From Flavobacteriales bacterium (lineage in GTDB: Bacteria > Bacteroidota > Bacteroidia > Flavobacteriales_F > PHOS-HE28), in assembly GCA_016788205.1 (NCBI GenBank), contig JAEUTA010000006.1:1-64000 (forward strand): a stretch of DNA of 64,000 nucleotides, given 5' to 3'. Below are positions 1 through 6,937 of the stretch, one piece after another. Positions within the stretch are counted from its first letter, which is position 1; every line of letters starts with the position of its first letter. Made by a program: the position numbers and the translations under genes. The notes under the pieces were generated by a model, which saw only the letters and a program-made list of their open reading frames with translations, had not been told where the DNA came from and ran no database searches.

Positions 1-1
1 G

Positions 2-1132
2 CTCTACGGCAGCAGCAGGTTGGGCTCCTTCGCGCACAACGAGGAACTGTACGACCATGCCGTGGTGACAAACCCCGGACCCGACGTGATGCAGCCCGTG
101 GACGTCAACTACGAGCTTACCGACCACTTGGGCAACGTGACAGCCGTGGTTACCGGACGCTTGTTGGATGGCAATGGTGGTGGCACGCTGAAACAGCCGG
201 AGTTGTTGAGCGCGCAGGGGTATGAACCCTTCGGGTCACTGCTGCCCGGAAGGAATTACAACTCAGGATCAAGCCGTCATTTGTTCCAAGGGCAGGAACA
301 CGACGATGAGATCAATGGCGGCATCGGCTTGAACTACGCGTTCGAGTATCGAATGCACGACCCGCGCGTGGGACGCTTCTGGAGTATCGATCCGCTGGCA
401 CCCAAGTACCCACACAACTCACCGTATGCGTTCAGCGAGAACAGGGTAATCGATAGGATCGAGCTTGAAGGCCTGGAGACGGCTGTGATCTCCCAGTACC
501 ATGTGTTGGCCAATGGCGAAACCAAGCTCCAGGCGACCAGTGCGGTGGAGAATGCGGGAAATTGGACAGGCAACCAGTACTTTGAACAGTACTTGGTGTT
601 GGCCGATGTCAACAAGAATGGGCCTGTGCTCTACAATGACTACAACGAGGCGACCAAGACTTGGGAGCATGGCCGAGCAGCCGTAGAGATGCACAAGGGA
701 CAGGTGAAGCGTGAACCCTTCAAGTCCAAGGTCGACTACGGGCAACTACACGAATCCTTCGCCAATAGCCACGAGGGAAAGAACTTCTACAACACCCTCC
801 AGAACGTGCCCGCAGTGGCCGGATTGGCGCTGGGGGTTGGAGCTGTAGTTGAAGGAACGGCTGGCGTATTGACGTACGCAGGACTTGTAGCTGACACTGA
901 TCAACTAACTGGTGCCAGCGACAACATTGATAACCCAGAACTTCGTGCGGCAATCAAATTGACCGAGTTGGGGTTTAGTGCGGCTTCGCTTACGACAAAT
1001 ACGTACGAAGCCGTCACCGCCATGCGTGCAACGTATCAGACCCATGCTACTGTGGAAGCGGTAGTCGATGCTGCGGGGACTGCTGCCGATGGTGCATCGG
1101 TTCGTGAAGCCATGGAAATGTGCCAAGACTGA
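2..1132 (+). CDS. Rhs-repeat-associated core protein, C-terminal part (polymorphic toxin), 5' end outside window
   Basis: The reading frame is open from the first bases, so the start lies upstream; 376 residues are visible. Residues 1-155 carry the Rhs-associated core: LYGSSRLG, YELTDHLGNV, GYEPFGSLLPGR, the YRMHDPRVGRFWSIDPLA signature and the closing PYAFSENRVIDRIELEG. In this family the core closes a large shell, and the variable sequence after it is usually a toxin. Here the tail is about 215 residues with a hydrophobic Ala/Gly/Val-rich stretch near residues 270-300 and an Ala-rich C-terminus. I recognise no nuclease or deaminase motif in it, so the activity is unknown. A small membrane-protein gene follows after 1 base, the usual place for an immunity gene. 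The Rhs call is secure; the toxin role is inferred. Confidence 0.85.
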   Translation, partial: LYGSSRLGSFAHNEELYDHAVVTNPGPDVMQPVDVNYELTDHLGNVTAVVTGRLLDGNGGGTLKQPELLSAQGYEPFGSLLPGRNYNSGSSRHLFQGQEHDDEINGGIGLNYAFEYRMHDPRVGRFWSIDPLAPKYPHNSPYAFSENRVIDRIELEGLETAVISQYHVLANGETKLQATSAVENAGNWTGNQYFEQYLVLADVNKNGPVLYNDYNEATKTWEHGRAAVEMHKGQVKREPFKSKVDYGQLHESFANSHEGKNFYNTLQNVPAVAGLALGVGAVVEGTAGVLTYAGLVADTDQLTGASDNIDNPELRAAIKLTELGFSAASLTTNTYEAVTAMRATYQTHATVEAVVDAAGTAADGASVREAMEMCQD

Positions 1133-1133
1133 C

Positions 1134-1583
1134 ATGAATGACCCAGCCCCCCTTGCCAAATCGGGAGTCGAGTGGATTCCATTCACAGGGATGCTTTTTT
1201 CCATACTGTCCTTCCTGTTCCTCTTTGGACGGCGAGCCATCCTAGATGGCCAATATGGCTATGCGGTGGCGCTTGTCGTCCTGTTCTTCTCCTTGGTGAT
1301 GTTTCTGGTATTCTTCTTCGTTAAGGAGCTCTGGCTTTATCAAGAACATTGCGTTCTAAAGCGTGGCTACCGGCGCCCCGATGTTCACATCTCCTATGGG
1401 AGCATTGAAAAGGTAAAGTACTCGCCACACGTTTTCCGCTCAGGCCCTGCTATTGTTCTCTTCTACCGGGACGGGAGCAGTTCAATGAGAAGATTGCGCA
1501 TTGGGCTACGGAAGAATCCGGAGCACTTCGTTTCCATCCTCAAGGAGCATGGGGTTCGAGTAGTCCTTTCGGAGGTGGCCTAG
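1134..1583 (+). CDS. small two-TM membrane protein, candidate immunity protein for the Rhs toxin
   Basis: A 149-residue protein starting at the ATG just past the Rhs stop codon (TGA at 1130-1132). An in-frame start at 1068 would lie inside the Rhs gene and is less likely. Two hydrophobic helices are visible at about residues 14-32 and 44-64, joined by a short basic loop (FGRRAILDG). A soluble domain of about 85 residues follows, with beta-rich sequence (VHISYGSIEKVKYSP, AIVLFYRDGSSSMRRLRIGL) resembling a bacterial PH-like domain behind a membrane anchor. I do not recognise a named family. Position and near-coupling to the toxin gene suggest an immunity role at the inner membrane; this is an inference from context only. 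Confidence 0.6.
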   Translation: MNDPAPLAKSGVEWIPFTGMLFSILSFLFLFGRRAILDGQYGYAVALVVLFFSLVMFLVFFFVKELWLYQEHCVLKRGYRRPDVHISYGSIEKVKYSPHVFRSGPAIVLFYRDGSSSMRRLRIGLRKNPEHFVSILKEHGVRVVLSEVA

Positions 1584-2031
1584 GATTTAATCCTTCCCCG
1601 CTAGCGCGGATGTTCGGGTTGTTGGTTCGAATCCGCCCCCGCTAACGCGGATATGTAGCGCGCTGCCGCTGATCTGGGTAACGTACCAGAACGTCACTTT
1701 TGGCCTTCTGCCCTTCTGCAACCCGCGCCAACACTGGACTTGGCCGTTCGGCGATTTCCGCCCCTGACCGACCTCCCGCACCTCCGAAGCCCGCAAAGCC
1801 CCGGAAACGGCCTTTCCTACTACCCGTCTGGCCTTTGGTGTTCCAGAACGTCACCTGCGCTGGGGAACACCCGTGGCCAAAGGGTTTAGACCTTGGCAGG
1901 GTGTCCGCCGAGCGCCACCCAACGACAAACCTCAAACCTCCGCCGGGTCTGTCCGCGCTTTTGGCGGACGACCCTGCGGCCTCGAAGAGGCTACCGCTAC
2001 ATTATAGTCGATGTCAACCCGCAAGCTCCGG
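1584..2031. other. gene-poor, repeat-containing spacer before the IS element
   Basis: No convincing gene is seen. It contains two near-identical copies of CCCCGCTA(g/a)CGCGGAT (about 1597 and 1638), a tRNA T-arm-like sequence GGTTCGAATCC near 1624-1634, two copies of CCAGAACGTCAC (about 1686 and 1840) and a long imperfect hairpin at 1940-1979. The + strand frame 1700-2047 is open but Pro/Arg-rich and runs into the IS end, so I do not call it a gene. Confidence 0.5.
1940..1979. repeat. imperfect inverted repeat (hairpin) upstream of the IS element
   Basis: Arms CCGC, GGGT and GTCCGC pair with GCGGAC, ACCC and GCGG around the loop GCTTTTG, giving about 14 base pairs with small bulges. No gene ends next to it, so it is not an obvious terminator; it may be a remnant of a mobile or recombination element. 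Confidence 0.45.
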
Positions 2032-2057
2032 TGTAAGCTTCCCCTGAATTCGGGCCG
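2032..2057 (+). repeat. terminal inverted repeat of the IS (distal end)
   Basis: Starts TGTAAGCTTCCCC. The first 13 bases match the opposite end perfectly; this is the end downstream of orfB. Confidence 0.8.
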
Positions 2058-2089
2058 ATCATAACGAGAGGCACCAGGGGCATTTGTTG

Positions 2090-2863
2090 TTAGGGATTGA
2101 TGAGCACTGGCGGCCGGTAACCGAGTGCTTTGTGAGGACGAAGATGGTTGTAGTCATACATCCATTCGGTGGTTCGCAAGCGGACTTCTTCGAGCGTACG
2201 GAAGACGTATGCGCTGAGCAGTTCGCGACGGATGCTTCCGTTGAGGCGTTCCACGTAGGAGTTCTGCGTAGGCTTGCCGGGTTGGATGTACGTGAGGGTG
2301 ATCTTGTGTTCCCTGCACCAATGATCGAGCTTGGCACTGATGAACTCCGGGCCATTGTCCACACGGATCATGGCCGGTAGTGGGCGCTGCTCTTTGAGGC
2401 GTTCAAGCACACGGATCACGCGCAAGGCGGGCAGTGAGCTGTCCACCTCCATGGCCAATACTTCTCGGTTGAAGTCGTCCAGGATGTTGAGCAGTCGATA
2501 GCTGCGGCCATCCCAGAGCGTGTCGTGCATGAAGTCGATGCTCCAGACCTGGTGTGGCGCATCGGGTTGGAACAGGGTCTGTTTCACGCGTGCTGGCAGG
2601 CGCTTCTTGGTGCGCCGGCGGATGTTGAGCCCCATGCCGGTGTAAACCCGATACACGCGTTTGAAATTCCAGTGATGCCCCAACAGGCGCATGCGATGAT
2701 GACATTGCCACACCCCGATGGCCGGGTGCTTCTGCGTCAACTGGTCCAAGGCGTCGATGATCATCGTGTCATCCGGTGGCTGCTTCCGATACTGCGCAGT
2801 GCTACGAGCGAGCCCCACCATGCGGCATGCTTGCCGCTGGGTGTGTCCGTGCTCGGTGACCAA
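2090..2863 (-). CDS. IS3-family transposase OrfB (DDE integrase core)
   Basis: 257 residues from a TTG codon. The N-terminal HTH_21-like part (RQACRMVGLARSTAQYRK) is followed by an rve integrase core with the three acidic residues visible in IDFMHD, RVDNGPEF and NSYVERLN, and a closing PHKALGYRPP motif typical of IS3 OrfB. In-frame homologous sequence (PDEKREILQAL) continues upstream of 2863 to about 2893, overlapping the end of orfA, so OrfB is probably made as an OrfAB fusion by frameshifting near the G6 run (2894-2899 on the minus strand). OrfB lies in the +1 (equivalently -2) frame relative to OrfA, whereas IS3 fusions normally use -1; a one-base indel in the G run would explain this. Confidence 0.85.
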   Translation of the reverse strand: MVTEHGHTQRQACRMVGLARSTAQYRKQPPDDTMIIDALDQLTQKHPAIGVWQCHHRMRLLGHHWNFKRVYRVYTGMGLNIRRRTKKRLPARVKQTLFQPDAPHQVWSIDFMHDTLWDGRSYRLLNILDDFNREVLAMEVDSSLPALRVIRVLERLKEQRPLPAMIRVDNGPEFISAKLDHWCREHKITLTYIQPGKPTQNSYVERLNGSIRRELLSAYVFRTLEEVRLRTTEWMYDYNHLRPHKALGYRPPVLINP

Positions 2864-2888
2864 GGCCTGAAGGATCTCGCGCTTCTCA

Positions 2889-3161
2889 TCAGGCCCCCCA
2901 CTTCTTTTCCACCACCTGCTTGAGGGAGTCGTGCATCATGCTCAACTCGGCGAACATCCGTTTGAGGCGGCTGTTCTCTTCTTGCAACTCTTTCACCAGC
3001 TTGAGCTGGCTGGCATCAAGCCCGCCATACTTGGCCTTCCATTGGTAGAACGTAGCGTTACTGATCCCGTGCTCACGGCACAGGTCGGCAACCTTCATGC
3101 CCGCTTCATGCTGCTTGAGGACCCCTACGATCTGGTGTTCGGTGAACTTGCTCTTTCTCAT
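2889..3161 (-). CDS. IS3-family transposase OrfA (helix-turn-helix)
   Basis: 90 residues from the ATG giving MRKSKFTEHQIVGVLKQHEAG; a longer in-frame start at 3236 adds sequence outside the family. An HTH_Tnp_1 domain occupies residues 5-50 (VADLCREHGISNATFYQWKAKYGG), followed by a leucine-zipper-like stretch (LKLVKELQEENSRLKRMF) used for OrfA multimerisation. It binds the terminal repeats and, fused to OrfB, gives the active transposase. It ends in KKWGA-stop, with the G-rich presumed slip site just before the stop. Confidence 0.85.
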   Translation of the reverse strand: MRKSKFTEHQIVGVLKQHEAGMKVADLCREHGISNATFYQWKAKYGGLDASQLKLVKELQEENSRLKRMFAELSMMHDSLKQVVEKKWGA

Positions 3162-3249
3162 GGCTACTTGGTGTTGAATGTAGCCCTTGGCCGACCGATC
3201 GTTCGCTTGGCCCCGCGGGGCCAAGCGAACGATCACCTCCAGTAATGAG

Positions 3250-3274
3250 TGGCCGAACTTCGGGGAAGCTTACA
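3250..3274 (-). repeat. terminal inverted repeat of the IS (orfA-proximal end)
   Basis: On the minus strand it reads TGTAAGCTTCCCCGAAG from position 3274. It lies about 90 bases upstream of the orfA start and next to a truncated 21-bp array unit. Confidence 0.8.
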
Positions 3275-3293
3275 TCCAGACCAAGACCATGAT
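3275..3293. repeat. partial 21-bp array unit cut by the IS element
   Basis: TCCAGACCAAGACCATGAT aligns with the array unit GAGCCAGACCCAAGTCTCGAT but lacks its first bases, exactly where the IS terminal repeat ends. Confidence 0.55.
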
Positions 3294-3734
3294 GCGCTAG
3301 ACCTTGGCTTAAGAGAGCCAGGCCTTGGCCAAGGCGAGCCAGACCCAAGTCTCGATTCGCCAGACCCTAGCTAGGATCCGTCAGACCTTAGCTAGGATTC
3401 GCCAGACCCTAGCTAGGATCCGCCAGACCCTAGCTAGGATCCGCCAGACCCTAGCTAGGATTCGCCAGACCTTAGCTAGGATTCGCCAGACCTTAGCTAG
3501 GATTCGCCAGACCCTAGCTAGGATTCGCTAGACCTTAGCTAGGATTCGCCAGACCCTAGCTAGGATTCGCCAGACCTTAGTTAGGATTCGCCAGACCCTA
3601 GCTAGGATCCGTCAGACCTTAGCTAGGATTTGCCAGAGCCTAGCTAGGATTCGCCAGACCTTGGCCACGATGAGCCAGACCCAGGTCTCGATCCGCCAGA
3701 CCTTGGCTAGGATCTGCCAGAACCTAGCCAGGAT
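3294..3734. repeat. tandem array of 21 x 21-bp units
   Basis: Twenty-one head-to-tail 21-bp units with consensus TCGCCAGACCYTAGCTAGGAT. The central units (3357-3650) are nearly identical, and many contain the perfect palindrome CCTAGCTAGG. Outer units diverge, and a distinct variant (GAGCCAGACCCAAGTCTCGAT at 3336-3356, GAGCCAGACCCAGGTCTCGAT at 3672-3692) occurs near both edges, giving a roughly symmetrical higher-order arrangement. Since 21 is divisible by three, several frames stay open across it (IRQTLAR repeats on +, ILAKVWR-like repeats on -), but no start, stop or domain context supports a protein. There are no spacers, so it is not CRISPR. Confidence 0.9.
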
Positions 3735-4041
3735 CTTCGCGGCCGCAGGTTCGCGAGGCGGAGACCTTCGGCCCCCAAGTGTGATGCCTACCTCTAGATG
3801 ATGGCCGCCTACGAGCCATGGCAGCAGGATGGTGCTGTGTCCTTCCCCACCTTCTCCGGCTACCACGTGGAGGCCACTGTTCCTTGAACGAACGTTCCGC
3901 CGACGCCCCGAACCGCCGAAGGCCCTGACGCGCCATACCTGCCGCGAACTCCGGCATGGCCACAGCGCCGGGGCTCGCGGGTTGTGGAGGCCTTCGTCCC
4001 ACCGGCGCTCCACCAAGGGCAAGCCGCCGAACGCCCGCCAG
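3735..4041. other. non-coding spacer between the tandem array and gcvP
   Basis: About 300 bases with no supported gene. Open frames here are short or are extensions of the array or of gcvP. No riboswitch, tRNA or long palindrome was recognised. Confidence 0.4.
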
Positions 4042-4049
4042 TATATTTG
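4042..4049 (+). promoter_or_regulatory. -7 promoter element TATATTTG for gcvP
   Basis: A perfect match to the Bacteroidota TAnnTTTG element, 26 bases before the gcvP ATG. It also argues against gcvP starts upstream of it. No clear -33 TTG was seen. Confidence 0.5.
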
Positions 4050-4075
4050 CACGCCTTTTTCCGGCACCCTCTACC

Positions 4076-6934
4076 ATGCGATCCGTCACATACCAGGAAC
4101 GTCACATCGGCCCCAACGAGCACGAAACGAAAGCCATGCTCAAGGCCATCGGCGTATCCTCTCTCGATGAACTGATCCAACGCACCGTGCCGCAAGGCAT
4201 CCGCAGCAAGAGCGCATTGGACGTGGGCCCGGCGTTGAGCGAACGCGAGCACCTGGACAACATGCGTGCGCTGGGCGCGAAGAACAAGGTGTTCCGCAGC
4301 TACATCGGCATGGGCTACAGCGGCACCATCCTGCCCCCGCCCATCCAACGCAACATCTTCGAGAACCCCGGATGGTACACGGCCTACACGCCGTACCAGG
4401 CCGAGATATCGCAAGGCCGCCTGGAAGCCCTGCTGAATTTCCAGACCATGACGAGCGAGCTCACGGGCTTGCCCATTTCCAACGCCTCGCTGCTGGATGA
4501 AGCCACGGCCATCGCGGAAGCCATGCACATGCTCTACGCGGCACGGCCGAAGGAGCTGAACGATGCGCACAAGTTCTTCGCCGACAAAGGCCTCTACCCG
4601 CAGAACATCGATGTGTTGAAGACGCGTTGCGCACCCATCGGCGTGGAGCTGGTGGTGGGCGATGTGAAGGACTTCGATCCGAGCGCGGGCTACTTCGGCC
4701 TTGCGCTGCAATACCCCGCATTGGATGGCAGTGTGAACGACTACCGCACCATCGTTTCCAACGCGAAAGCCGCTGGTGTACGCACCGCCGTCTGCGCGGA
4801 CCTGCTCTCCCTGGTCCTTCTCACACCTCCCGGCGAATGGGGTGCGGATGTGGTGGTGGGCAACAGCCAGCGCTTCGGTGTGCCGATGGGCTACGGTGGC
4901 CCGCACGCCGCGTTCTTCTGCACCACGGAAGAATACAAGCGTCTGCTGCCCGGACGCATCATCGGCGTTAGCCAGGACCGTCGCGGCAAACAAGGCTTGC
5001 GCATGGCGCTGCAAACGCGTGAGCAACACATCCGTCGCGACAAGGCCACGAGCAACATCTGCACCGCACAGGCCTTGCTCGCCGTGATGGCCGGGATGTA
5101 CGCCGTGTACCATGGCCCCGATGGATTGAAGCGCATCGCCAGCAACGTGCATGCGATGGCCCGTCGTGTGGCCGAAGGGGCGAAAGCACTGGGCTACACC
5201 GTAGCCAACAACAGCTACTTCGACACCGTGACCATCGGTGGTGTGAAGGATGCGAACAAGGTGAAAGCCGCTGCCGAAGCGCGTTCCATCAACTTCCGCT
5301 ACGCTGGTGATCGTGTGACCATCGCGCTGGACGAGACCACACGTCCGCAGGATGTGGACGATGTGCTCGCAGCGCTCGGCGAAGCCATCGGCGCAAAAGC
5401 AGTTGCGGTGAAGGCAGAAGGGTCCGCCGTACCTGCCGACCTGCAACGCAAGAGCCGCTTCCTCACGCACCCGGTCTTCAACACGCACCACACCGAGCTG
5501 GAACTGCAGCGCTACATCAAGCGGTTGGAGAACAAGGATTTCAGTTTGATGCACGGCATGATCCCGCTGGGTTCGTGCACCATGAAGTTGAACGCGGCGA
5601 GCACCTTGCTACCGTTGAGCTGGCCCGAGTGGGGAAGCCTGCATCCGTTCGCTCCCGTTGATCAAACGCAGGGCTATCAAGAGGTCTTCACGCAGCTGAG
5701 CGATGCCCTCGCGAAAGCCACCGGCTTCACCGCCGTGAGCCTGCAACCCAACAGCGGTGCGCAAGGTGAATACGCGGGCCTGCTCGTGATCCGCGCGTAC
5801 CACGAAGCACGTGGTGACCACAAGCGCAACGTGGCGCTGATCCCCAGCAGCGCGCACGGCACCAATCCCGCGAGCGCGGCCATGGTGGGCATGAACATCG
5901 TGGTGGTGAAGGCCGATGCCGAAGGCCACGTGGACGTGACGGACCTGAAAGCGAAAGCCGAACAATACAAGGACACGCTGAGCTGCCTGATGGTGACCTA
6001 CCCGAGCACCCACGGCGTGTACGAGGAAACGATCAAGGAGATCACCAGCACCATCCACGCGAACGGCGGTCTGGTCTACATGGACGGCGCGAACATGAAC
6101 GCGCAAGTGGGCCTGACCAGTCCGGGCGAGATCGGTGCCGACGTGTGCCACTTGAACCTGCACAAGACCTTCGCCATCCCGCACGGCGGCGGTGGGCCCG
6201 GCATGGGGCCCATCTGTGTCAACGACAAGTTGAAACCCTTCCTGCCCGGTCACTCCGTGATAAAGACCGGTGGAGAACAGGCCGTACACGCGGTGAGCGC
6301 TGCGCCCTGGGGTAGCTCGTTGATCCTGTTGATCAGCTACGGCTACATCAGGATGCTCGGCGGCGTTGGATTGACCGACAGTACCCGTTACGCCATCCTC
6401 AACGCCAACTACATCAAGGCGAAACTGGAGAAGCACTACCCCATCCTCTACGTGGGCAGCGAAGGCATGGTGGCGCACGAGATGATCCTGGATTGCCGCG
6501 ACTTCAAACGCGCGGCGGGCATCGACGTGAGCGACATCGCGAAGCGCTTGATGGACTATGGCTTCCACGCACCCACGGTGAGCTTCCCTGTTGCGGAGAC
6601 CTTGATGGTGGAGCCCACGGAGAGCGAAGCGAAAGCCGAGCTCGACCGGTTCATCGAAGCGATGATCGGCATCCGCAAAGAGATCGCCGAGCTGGAGAAC
6701 GGCAAGGCCGACAAAGCCGATAACGTGCTGAAGAACGCCCCGCACACCAACGAAGAAGTGTGTGGCGACAATTGGGACCACGCTTACAGCCGCGAGAAAG
6801 CAGCCTTCCCGGTGCAAGTGACGCGCGAGTGGAAATACTGGCCCACGGTGAGCCGGGTGGACAACGCCTTCGGCGACCGCAACCTGATCTGCACCTGTCC
6901 GCCGATCGAGGACTACATGACCGTGGAAGCCTGA
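4076..6934 (+). CDS. gcvP: glycine dehydrogenase (decarboxylating), glycine cleavage system P protein
   Basis: 952 residues from the ATG that gives MRSVTYQERHIGPNE, close to the usual single-chain P-protein length of about 950. It decarboxylates glycine and passes the aminomethyl group to lipoyl-GcvH in the cytoplasm. Both homologous halves are present; the PLP lysine lies in LNLHKTFAIPHGGGGPGMG at about residue 697, and the Gly-rich loop and SAAPWGSS motif follow. An in-frame extension to 3956 has no family similarity and lies upstream of the TATATTTG element. gcvT and gcvH are not adjacent. The stop is 3 bases before the next gene, so readthrough into the secreted-protein gene is possible. 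Confidence 0.97.
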   Translation: MRSVTYQERHIGPNEHETKAMLKAIGVSSLDELIQRTVPQGIRSKSALDVGPALSEREHLDNMRALGAKNKVFRSYIGMGYSGTILPPPIQRNIFENPGWYTAYTPYQAEISQGRLEALLNFQTMTSELTGLPISNASLLDEATAIAEAMHMLYAARPKELNDAHKFFADKGLYPQNIDVLKTRCAPIGVELVVGDVKDFDPSAGYFGLALQYPALDGSVNDYRTIVSNAKAAGVRTAVCADLLSLVLLTPPGEWGADVVVGNSQRFGVPMGYGGPHAAFFCTTEEYKRLLPGRIIGVSQDRRGKQGLRMALQTREQHIRRDKATSNICTAQALLAVMAGMYAVYHGPDGLKRIASNVHAMARRVAEGAKALGYTVANNSYFDTVTIGGVKDANKVKAAAEARSINFRYAGDRVTIALDETTRPQDVDDVLAALGEAIGAKAVAVKAEGSAVPADLQRKSRFLTHPVFNTHHTELELQRYIKRLENKDFSLMHGMIPLGSCTMKLNAASTLLPLSWPEWGSLHPFAPVDQTQGYQEVFTQLSDALAKATGFTAVSLQPNSGAQGEYAGLLVIRAYHEARGDHKRNVALIPSSAHGTNPASAAMVGMNIVVVKADAEGHVDVTDLKAKAEQYKDTLSCLMVTYPSTHGVYEETIKEITSTIHANGGLVYMDGANMNAQVGLTSPGEIGADVCHLNLHKTFAIPHGGGGPGMGPICVNDKLKPFLPGHSVIKTGGEQAVHAVSAAPWGSSLILLISYGYIRMLGGVGLTDSTRYAILNANYIKAKLEKHYPILYVGSEGMVAHEMILDCRDFKRAAGIDVSDIAKRLMDYGFHAPTVSFPVAETLMVEPTESEAKAELDRFIEAMIGIRKEIAELENGKADKADNVLKNAPHTNEEVCGDNWDHAYSREKAAFPVQVTREWKYWPTVSRVDNAFGDRNLICTCPPIEDYMTVEA

Positions 6935-6937
6935 TCG

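Larger units (their letters stand above)
2032..3274 (-). mobile_element. IS3-family insertion sequence
   Basis: A 1243-bp element bounded by inverted repeats. The left end begins TGTAAGCTTCCCC (2032-2044) and the right end is its reverse complement GGGGAAGCTTACA (3262-3274); similarity continues another dozen bases inward (TGAATTCGGGCC against GAAGTTCGGCC). It contains orfA and orfB on the minus strand in IS3 order. The flanks (CCGG on the left, TCCA on the right) show no target-site duplication. Its right end directly abuts a partial unit of the 21-bp tandem array, while the left flank has no array sequence, which suggests a deletion or rearrangement next to the element. Confidence 0.85.

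Noticed and set aside
1597..1660. Functional tRNA gene
   Set aside because: Only a T-arm-like piece is present; no acceptor, D or anticodon arm can be folded upstream.
1700..2047. 115-codon + strand open frame
   Set aside because: Pro/Arg-rich, no family resemblance, runs into the IS terminal repeat and overlaps repeated sequence.
3325..3531. Repetitive protein (IRQTLAR repeats) encoded by the tandem array
   Set aside because: The open frame is a by-product of the 21-base period; it ends at a single-base variant and has no ribosome-binding site or conserved flanking domain.
3294..3734. CRISPR array
   Set aside because: Units are contiguous with no spacers, and no cas genes are present.
3735..4075. 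Glycine riboswitch upstream of gcvP
   Set aside because: No tandem aptamer-like structure was recognised, and the -7 box leaves a leader of only about 20 bases.
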